DNA of 64,000 bases from Aegilops tauschii subsp. strangulata (lineage: Eukaryota > Streptophyta > Magnoliopsida > Poales > Poaceae). Position 1 is the first letter of the stretch. Every line of letters starts with the position of its first letter. Where the stretch lies: NCBI RefSeq assembly GCF_002575655.3, contig NC_053039.3, positions 377,867,633-377,931,632 of the forward strand. Reading direction: 5' to 3'. This document shows positions 56,198 to 64,000 of this stretch, in pieces. A program made the position numbers and the translations under genes. The notes under the pieces were generated by a model that made no database searches, was not told the DNA's origin, and was given only the letters and a program-made list of their open reading frames with translations.

Positions 56198-57966
56198 TGT
56201 CGGTGTACAAAAAGAGGGGTGCGTTTTTGTACCCCTATACCTGTGCACGGGCAGTCGGAGCCACGCCTACGGTCACGCTAAGCAGAACAGGGAGGTGAGC
56301 CAAGGTAAGACCAAAGCCCAAGATGATCAGAGCAACGCCAAGACCGAGGCCACAAAGAGCAGAGGGACGAAGCAGGTTCCCCCGGCAAGACCCTTGCCGG
56401 GGGCAGCCTCAGCAGCCCCGGCAAGACCCTTGCCAGGGCAGCTCGCCCCACACCAACAGAGCGAGCCACCCTTGAGCCCACGGTCCCCAATGCCATCATC
56501 CACGTGGGGCCAGGGCTCGGAAAGGCACCTCTGTGGTGGCATGCAGATACCGGTGCCGTTGAGGGATCTGACGATACCGGTGCCAGCAAGAAGGTCAGGG
56601 CAGACGCCCCCGGCAAGGAGATTGCCGGGTGCGCCGCCTGCTGGGCCTTGGCGGCTACCGACAAGCCAGGAAGCTCCGGCAAGCAATACTGCAAGATCCA
56701 CCGCACCAAGGGCCACGACCTCCAGAACTGCCGAGAAGTCGAGCTGCTTGCTGAGAAGCAAAAGGCTGAGTACGAGAGGCGGGACAAGGAGAAGGACCAG
56801 GACGGTGCTGAGGGATCCGGCAAGAAGACGATGATCACGACGAGGACGACGAGTCTGGTGAGCAAGGGTTCCAGAAGGCTACGGAGGCCATGTGCGTCGA
56901 TGGCAGTGCCTCACTACATACCTCTCACCGCCAGCTCAAGCAATGGGCGCATGAGATTATAGCAGCAGAGCCGTCGTTCAACGCTCAGAAGCCACTGAAG
57001 TGGTCCAGCACGCCCCTCATCTTTGACGCCGAGGACCACCCTGACCGCACTACCGCGGTCGGGTGCTTGCCATTGTTGGTCTCACCAACGATACGCAACC
57101 TCAGGGTGAACAAGATGTTGGTTGACAGCGAGGCTGGCCTGAACCTGATCTCGCCTGTCGTGATCAAAAGGTTGCAAATCCCTGATGGAGACCTCGAGGA
57201 AACGGGCACGTTTCAAGGGGTCAATCCGGGGAGGAGCCAGTCGAAGGGAAAGGTCACACTACCCATGACATTTGGAGGAGAGTTGAACTACAGGACGGAG
57301 AGGATCGTCTTCGACGTGGCCGAGATCCCCTTGCCCTACAACGGGATCCTCGGCCGCCCGGCACTAGCCAAGTTCATGGCGGCGTCACACTACGCCTACA
57401 ACATGCTAAAGATGCCCGGGCCGTTGACCATCATCTCCGTCCCCTCCGACAAGAAGGACGCGCTGATCTGCGCCGACCAACTCTACCGGGAAGCAGTTGC
57501 AGCAGCTGCCGTCAAGGCACCTGCTCCTGCCGCTGAAGGCCCGGGAGGGAAGAAGGATCCCGGCAAGACCTCTCGCACCCACTCCGGCAAGCGCACCTCC
57601 TCGGAGTGTTGTGCTACCGTTGAGGACGTGCCAGAGAGCTCTACCGACAAGAGCAAGAGATCCAGAGCCGAGCCGCCACAGACCAAGAAGGTGCCCATCG
57701 GGGAGGATGGCACGGGAGGGGCCTTCACCATAGGCTCCACCCTCGACAGCAAATAGGAAGGCGCGCTCGTCACCTTCTTGCGAGCAAATGTCGACGTGTT
57801 TGCATGGCAAGCGTCCGACATCCCTGGTGTTCCCAGGGAGGTGATTGAGCACCACCTAGCTGTCTGCCCCCACGCGCGGCCCGTCAAGCAGAAGGTCAGA
57901 AAGCAGCCTCTGGAAAGGCAGGAGTTCATCACAGAGGAGATCAGGAAATTGGAAGCGGCAGGTTTG
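56198..57966 (+). mobile_element. Second Gypsy element, left part, internally deleted
   Basis: It starts TGTCGGTGTACAAAAAGAGG, a typical LTR start, but only about 80-90 bases of LTR-like DNA precede coding-like sequence. A deletion has probably removed the rest of the LTR, the primer site and early gag. The right side is interrupted at 57966 by an Angela element, with GTTTG (57962-57966) as its left target copy. The remainder should lie beyond the window. Confidence 0.65.
56290..57966 (+). pseudogene. Gypsy gag (late part), protease and start of reverse transcriptase
   Basis: A knuckle-like block (YCKIHRTKGHDLQNCR, about 56689-56736) ends gag, followed by an acidic linker with a frameshift near 56830. 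Protease (about 57000-57420) carries LVDSEAGLNLISP, where family members as I know them have D-G-G or D-S-G; the second Gly is Glu here. The conserved NGILGRPALAKFMA and HYAYNMLKMPGP follow. A Lys/Pro-rich linker ends in TAG at 57754-57756, and RT homology begins (NVDVFAWQASDIPGVPREVI). The gene is cut at 57966 within the first RT block. Confidence 0.8.
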
Positions 57967-59673
57967 TGTTGGAAATATGCCCTAGAGGCAATAATAAAAT
58001 GGTTATTATTATATTTCCTTGTTCATGATAATTTTCTATTGTTCATGCTATAATTGTGTTATCCGGAAATCGTAATACATGTGTGAATACATAGACCACA
58101 ACATGTCCCTAGTGAGCCTCTAGTTGACTAGCTCGTTGATCAACAGATAGTCATGGTTTCCTGACTATGGACATTGGATGTCATTGATAACGGGATCACA
58201 TCATTAGGAGAATGATGTGATGGACAAGACCCAATCCTAAGCATAGCACAAAGATCGTGTAGTTCGTTTGCTAGAGCTTTTCCAATGTCAAGTATCATTT
58301 CCTTAGACCATGAGATCGTGTAACTCCTGGATGCCGTAGGAGTGCTTTGGGTGTACCAAACGTCACAACGTAACTGGGTGACTATAAAGGTACACTACAG
58401 GTATCACTGAAAGTGTCTGTTGGGTTGACACGGATCGAGACTGGGATTTGTCACTCCGTATGACGGAGAGGTATCACTGGGCCCACTCGGTAATGCATCG
58501 TCATAATGAGCTCAAAGTGACCAAGTGGTTGGTAACGGGATCAAGCATTACGGTACGAGTAAAGTGACTTGTCGGTAACGAGATTGAACGAGGTATTGGG
58601 ATACCGACGATCGAATCTCGGGCAAGTAACGTACCGATTGACAAAGGGAATTGTATACGGGATTGATTGAATCCTCGACATCGTGGTTCATCCGATGAGA
58701 TCATCGTGGAACATGTGGGAGCCAACATGGGTATCCAGATCCCGTTGTTGGTTATTGATCGGAGAGTCGTCTCGGTCATGTCTGCATGTCTCCCGAACCC
58801 GTAGGGTCTACACACTTAAGGTTCGGTGACACTAGGGTTGTAGAGATATTAGTATGCGGAAACCCGAAAGTTGTTTGGAGTCCCGGATGAGATCCCGAAC
58901 GTCACGAGGAGTTCTGGAATGGTCCGGAGGTGAAGAATTATATATAGGAAGTCCAGTTTCGGCCACCGGGAAAGTTTCGGGGGTTATCGGTATTGTATCG
59001 GGACCACCGGAAGGGTCCCGGGGTCCACCGGGTGGGGCCACCTGTCCCGGAGGGCCCCATGGGCTGAAGTGGGGAGGGGAACCAGCCACTGGTGGGCTGG
59101 TGCGCCCCCTTGGGCCTCCCCTGCGCCTAGGGTTGGAAACCCTGGGGGTGGGGGGCGCCCCACTTGGCTTGGGGGCAAGCCACCCCCTTGGCCGCCGCCC
59201 CCCCTCAGATGGGATCTCCAGGGGCCGGCGCCCCCCCAGGACCCCTATATATAGTGGGGGGAGGGAGGGCAGCAGTACCCTAGCCCCTGGCGCCTCCCTC
59301 TCCCTCCCGTGACACCTCTCCCTCCCGCTTGCGCTTGGCGAAGCCCTGCCGGGATCCCCGCTACTTCCACCACCACACCGTCGTGCTGCTGGATCTCCAT
59401 CAACCTCTCCTTTCCCCTTGCTGGATCAAGAAGGAGGAGACGTCGCTGCTCCATACGTGTGTTGAACGCGGAGGTGCCGTCCGTTCGGCGCTCGGTCATC
59501 GGTGATTTGGATCACAACGAGTACGACTCCATCAACCCCGTTCACTTGAACGCTTCCGCTCGCGATCTACAAGGGTATGTAGTTGCACTCCTTCCTTCTC
59601 GTTGCTAGTAAACTCCATAGATGGATCTTGGTGATGCGTAGAAATTTTTTGATTTCTGCTACGATCCCCTACA
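57967..59673 (+). repeat. 5' LTR of the Angela-type element (1707 bp)
   Basis: From TGTTGGAAATATGCCC to ACGATCCCCTACA. TATA box at 59246-59253, followed by a C-rich leader. Confidence 0.92.
59246..59253 (+). promoter_or_regulatory. LTR TATA box
   Basis: CCCTATATATAGTGGGG, the core promoter position of the Angela LTR. Confidence 0.6.
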
Positions 59674-59674
59674 G

Positions 59675-59691
59675 TGGCATCATGAGCCAGG
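59675..59691 (+). other. Primer-binding site, tRNA-iMet variant
   Basis: TGGCATCATGAGCCAGG, identical to the site at 14592-14608. Confidence 0.75.
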
Positions 59692-60974
59692 CCTATGCGT
59701 AGATTCTATGCACGAGTAGAACACAAAGCAGTTGTGGGCGTAGATGTTGTCAATTTTTCTTGCCACTACTTGTCTTATCTTGTTTCGGCGGTATTGTGGG
59801 ATGAAGCGGCCCGGACCGACCTTACACGTACGCTTACGTGAGACAGGTTCCACCGACTGACATGCACTAGTTGCATAAGGTGGCTAGCGGGTGTCTGTTT
59901 CTCCCACTTTAGTCAGAACGGATTCGATGAAAAGGGTCCTTATGAAGGGTAAATAGAAATTGGCATATCACGTTGTGGTTTTACGTAGGTAAGAAACGTT
60001 CTTGCTAGAAACCTATAGAAGCCACGTAAAAACATGCAACAACAATTAGAGGACGTCTAACTTGTTTTTGCAGCATGTGCCTTGTGATGTGATATGGCCA
60101 AAAGGATGTGATGAATGAGATATATGTGATGTATGAGATTGATCATGTTCTTGTAATAGGAATCACGACTTGCATGTCGATGAGTATGACAACCGGCAGG
60201 AGCCATAGGAGTTGTGTCTTTATTTTTTGTATGACCTGCGTGTCATTGAATAACGCCATGTAAATTACTTTACTTTACTGCTAAACACGTTAGCCATAGA
60301 AGTAGAAGTAATCGTTGGCGTGACAACTTCATGAAGACACGATGATGGAGATCATGGTGTCATGCCGGTGACGAAGATGATCATGGCGCCCCGAAGATGG
60401 AGATCAAAGGAGCAAAATGATATTGGCCACATCATGTCACTATTTGATTACATGTGATGTTTATCATGTTTTACATCTTATTTGCTTAGATCGACGGTAG
60501 TAAGTAAGATGATCCCTTATAATAATTTCAAGAAAGTGTTCCCCCTAACTATGCACCGTTGCGAAGGTTCGTTGTTTCGAAGCACCACGTGATGATCGGG
60601 TGTGATAGATTCTAACGTTCGCATACAACGGGTGTTGACGAGCCTAGCATGTACAGACATGGCCTCGGAACACACGCAATACACTTAGGTTGACTTGACG
60701 AGCCTAGCATGTACAGACATGGCCTCAGAACACGGAAGACCGAAAGGTCGAGCATGAGTCATATAGAAGATACGATCAACATGAAGATGTTCACCGATCT
60801 TGACTAGTCCGTCTCACGTGATGATCGGACACGGCCTAGTTGACTCGGATCATGTTTCACTTAGATGACTAGAGGGATGTCTATCTGAGTGGGAGTTCAT
60901 TGAATAATTTGATTAGATGAACTTAATTATCATGAACTTAGTCTAAAATCTTTACAATATGTCTTGTAGATCAA
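59692..60974 (+). other. Untranslated leader of the Angela element
   Basis: About 1.28 kb without coding sequence, probably holding the packaging signal. A phrase of about 38 bp (TTGACGAGCCTAGCATGTAC and following) is repeated with a 60-bp period at 60635 and 60695. The gag ATG is at 60975. Confidence 0.7.
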
Positions 60975-61316
60975 ATGGCCCACGTTGCCCTCAACTTCAA
61001 CGCGTTCCTAGAGAAAACCAAGCTGAAAGATGATGGCAGCAACTATACGGACTGGGTCCGGAACCTGAGGATCATCCTCATAGCTGCCAAGAAAGATTAT
61101 GTCCTAGAAGCACCGCTAGGTGAAGTACCCATCCCAGAGAACCAAGACGTTATGGACGCTTGGCAATCACGTGCTGATGATTACTCCCTCGTTCAGTGCG
61201 GCATGCTTTACAGCTTAGAACCGGGGCTCCAAAAGCGTTTTGAGAAACATGGAGCATATGAGATGTTCGAAGAGCTGAAAATGGTTTTCCAAGCTCATGC
61301 CCGGGTCAAGAGATAG
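60975..61316 (+). pseudogene. Angela gag, N-terminal part ending at a frameshift
   Basis: The frame opens MAHVALNFNAFLEKTKLKDD and includes the Copia gag signature YTDWVRNLRIILIAAKKDYV. It ends at TAG after FQAHARVKR because of an 11-bp tandem duplication (61305-61315 and 61316-61326, differing at one base). The correct frame resumes at once with RYEVSDKFFSCKM and continues in the long frame from 61358. Confidence 0.88.
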
Positions 61317-61326
61317 TCGAGAGATA
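61305..61326 (+). repeat. 11-bp tandem duplication causing the gag frameshift
   Basis: GTCAAGAGATA is followed directly by GTCGAGAGATA. Removing one unit restores the gag frame. Confidence 0.85.
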
Positions 61327-61357
61327 TGAAGTCTCCGACAAGTTCTTTAGTTGTAAA

Positions 61358-64000
61358 ATGGAGGAAAATAGTTCTGTCAGTGAGCACATACTCAAAATGT
61401 CTAGGTTACACAACCGCTTGTCTCAGCTGGGAGTTAATCTCCCGGATGACGCGGTCATTGACAGAATCCTTCAGTCGCTTCCACCAAGCTACAAGAGCTT
61501 TGTGATGAACTTCAATATGCAGGGGATGGAAAAGACCATTCCTGAGGTATATTCAATGTTGAAATTAGCGGAGGTGGAGATCAAAAAGGAACATCAAGTG
61601 TTGATGATGAATAAAACCACTAAGTTCAAGAAAGGCAAGGGTAAGAAGAACTTCAAGAAGGACGGCAAGGGAGTTGCCGCACCCGGTAAGCCAGTTGCCG
61701 GGAAGAAGTCAAAGAATGGACCCAAGCCTGAGACTGAGTGCTTTTATTGCAAGGGAAGTGGTCACTGGAAGCGGAACTGCCCCAAATACTTAGCGGACAA
61801 GAAGGCCGGCAACACCAAAGGTATATGTGATATACATGTAATTGATGTGTACCTTACCAGTACTCGTAGTAGCTCCTGGGTATTTGATACCGGTGCGGTT
61901 GCTCATATTTGTAACTCAAAACAGGAGCTGCAGAATAAGCGGAGACTGGCGAAGGACGAGGTGATGATGCGCGTCGGGAATGGTTCCAAGGTCGATGTGA
62001 TCGCCGTCGGCACGCTGCCTCTACATTTACCTACGGGATTAGTTTTAAACCTCAATAATTGTTATTTAGTGCCAGCTTTGAGCATGAACATTGTATCAGG
62101 ATCTCGTTTAATTCGAGATGGCTACTCATTTAAATCCGAGAATAATGGTTGTTCTATTTATATGAGAGATATGTTTTATGGTCATGCCCCGCTGGTCAAT
62201 GGTTTATTCTTAATGAATCTCGAACGTGATGTTACACATATTCATAGTGTGAATACCAAAAGATGTAAAGTTGATAACGATAGTCCCACATACTTGTGGC
62301 ACTGCCGCCTTGGTCACATTGGTGTCAAACGCATGAAGAAGCTCCATGCAGATGGACTTTTGGAGTCTCTTGATTACGAATCATTTGACACGTGCGAACC
62401 ATGCCTCATGGGTAAGATGACCAAGACTCTGTTCTCCGGAACAATGGAGCGAGCAACCAACTTATTGGAAATCATACATACTGATGTGTGCGGTCCAATG
62501 AGTGTTGAGGCTCGCGGTGGCTATCGTTATGTTCTCACTCTCACTGATGACTTAAGTAGATATGGGTATGTCTACCTAATGAAACACAAGTCTGAAACCT
62601 TTGAAAAGTTCAAGGAATTTCAGAGTGAGGTTGAGAATCAACGTGACAGGAAAATAAAGTTCTTACGATCAGATCGTGGGGGAGAATATTTAAGTCACGA
62701 ATTTGGTACGCACTTAAGGAAATGTGGAATCGTTTCACAACTCACGCCGCCTGGAACACCTCAGCGAAATGGTGTGTCCGAACGTCGTAATCGCACTCTA
62801 TTGGATATGGTGCGATCTATGATGTCTCTTACCGATCTACCGCTCTCATTTTGGGGCTGTACTTTAGAGACTGCCGCATTCACTTTAAATAGGGCTCCGT
62901 CAAAATCCGTTGAGACGACACCGTATGAATTATGGTTTGGGAAGAAACCTAAGCTGTCGTTTCTAAAAGTTGGGGGATGCGATGCTTATGTCAAGAAACT
63001 TCAACCTGAAAAGCTCGAACCCAAGTCGGAAAAATGCGTCTTCATAGGATACCCTAAGGAAACCATTGGGTATACCTTCTACCTCAGATCCGAAGGCAAA
63101 ATCTTTGTTGCCAAGAACGGGTCCTTTCTGGAGAAAGAGTTTCTCTCGAAAGAAGTGAGTGGGAGGAAAGTGGAACTTGATGAGGTGATAGTCACCCCTT
63201 CTGAACCGGAAAGTAGCGCAGCGCGGGAAGATGTTCCTATGGTGCCTACACCGACTGGGGAGGAAGTTAATGATGATGATCATGAAGCTTCGGATCAAGT
63301 TACTGCTGAACTTCGTAGGTCCACAAGGACACGTTACGCACCAGAGTGGTACGGCAACCCTGTCCTGGAAATCATGTTGTTAGACAACGGTGAACCTTCG
63401 AACTATGAAGAAGCGATGGCGGGCCCGGATTCCAACAAATGTCTTGAAGCCATGCAATCCGAGATAGGATCCATGTATGAAAACGAAGTATGGACTTTGA
63501 CTGACTTGCCCAATGATCGGCGAGCCATAGAAAATAAATGGATCTTTAAGAAGAAGACAGACGCGGATGGTAATGTGACCATCTATAAGGCTCGACTTGT
63601 CGCTAAGGGTTATCGACAAGTTCAAGGGGTTGACTACGATGAGACTTTCTCACCCGTAGCGAAGCTGGAGTCCGTCCGAATCATGTTAGCAATTGCCGCA
63701 TTCTATGATTATGAGATATGGCAAATGGACGTCAAAACGGCATTCCTTAACGGCTTTCTTAAGGAAGAATTGTACATGATGCAGCCGGAAGGTTTTATCG
63801 ATCCTAAGAATGCTAACAAGGTATGCAAGCTCTAGCGCTCCATCTATGGGCTGGTGCAAGCATCTCGGAGTTGGAACATTCGATTTGATGAGATGATCAA
63901 AGCGTTTGGGTTTACACAGACTTTTGGAGAAGCCTGTGTTTACATGAAAGTGAGTGGGAGCTCTGTAGCATTTCTCTTATTATATGTGGATGACATACTA
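61358..64000 (+). pseudogene. Angela gag-pol polyprotein (gag end, protease, integrase, reverse transcriptase)
   Basis: An 825-codon open frame (61358-63835). Zinc knuckle C128/C131/H136/C141. Protease D177-T-G. Integrase HHCC at H315, H320, C346, C349, and catalytic D376, D439, E475, which gives D-62-D-35-E, the exact Copia spacing. Reverse transcriptase runs from about residue 710 and includes WQMDVKTAFLNG with catalytic D791. A TAG at 63833-63835 stops it where Gln (CAG) is expected before RSIYGL. The same frame continues for 49 codons to the active-site YVDD at 63983-63994 and the window edge. RNase H lies outside. Gene order protease-integrase-RT is diagnostic of Copia. Confidence 0.93.

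Larger units (their letters stand above)
57967..64000 (+). mobile_element. Angela-type Copia element, nearly intact, runs off the window
   Basis: 5' LTR at 57967-59673, primer site at 59675-59691, long leader, then gag-pol to the window edge within reverse transcriptase. The left target copy is GTTTG (57962-57966); the right one is outside. Only two inactivating lesions are visible in 3 kb of coding sequence, so it is by far the best preserved element here. Confidence 0.92.

Noticed and set aside
56278..56865. A 195-codon minus-strand frame
   Set aside because: It is the complement of Gypsy gag coding sequence with high GC; the plus strand carries the recognisable knuckle and protease motifs.

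Overview
This window is nuclear DNA from a grass of the wheat tribe (Triticeae: wheat, Aegilops or a close relative). The basis is the content. Copia LTRs of the Angela/WIS/BARE-1 group appear six times (starts reading TGTTGGAAATATGCCC or TGAAGGAAATATGCCC). There is a Gypsy LTR opening TGAGGGAGTCCTGGATTAGG on the minus strand, a chromovirus with 4-kb LTRs, Stowaway MITEs and grass-type Helitron ends. I found no intact host gene, no rRNA and no functional tRNA. Almost everything is transposable element, and all long coding regions are broken. Family names are from memory and should be checked against a Triticeae repeat library.

Layout. 1-3934: two Helitron 3' ends (653 and 3934) with a captured exon, a Stowaway MITE and AT-rich filler. 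3935-7175: a PIF/Harbinger transposase pseudogene on the minus strand, split by an 816-bp fold-back MITE with a perfect 9-bp target duplication, then a hAT-type MITE and unassigned DNA. 7176-7891: part of a Copia LTR, cut by the LTR of a minus-strand Gypsy element (7892-8505). The Gypsy's repeat-rich non-coding interior (8506-12854) contains short tandem arrays and a tRNA-Lys pseudogene. Inside it sits a complete Angela-type Copia element (12855-20423, target duplication CTTGC) with about 98% similar LTRs but a ruined interior. 20429-23209: the remaining Gypsy repeat, a Copia LTR fragment, 0.5 kb of unassigned DNA, and the start of another Copia LTR.

23210 to the right edge is one nested structure. 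A minus-strand Fatima-like Gypsy element (23210 to at least 56197) carries gag and protease but no polymerase. On the opposite strand it carries a gene with spliceosomal introns. That antisense gene is split by a solo LTR (24726-48792, CCGCG). The solo LTR is split by a Del/Tekay-type chromovirus (26253-48640, GTTGC; both LTRs exactly 3973 bp once the insert is removed). The chromovirus 3' LTR is split by a complete minus-strand Copia element (37446-46147, GTAGG). The other LTR of the Fatima-like element is broken at 56197 by a second Gypsy element (56198 onward), which is broken at 57966 by a near-intact Angela element that runs off the window.

The most unusual items are the intron-containing antisense gene inside a polymerase-less Gypsy element, and an extra 252-codon reading frame ahead of gag in the chromovirus. 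Next come a Copia element whose decay seems to predate its last transposition, and an in-frame tandem duplication of the protease active-site segment in the innermost Copia element.
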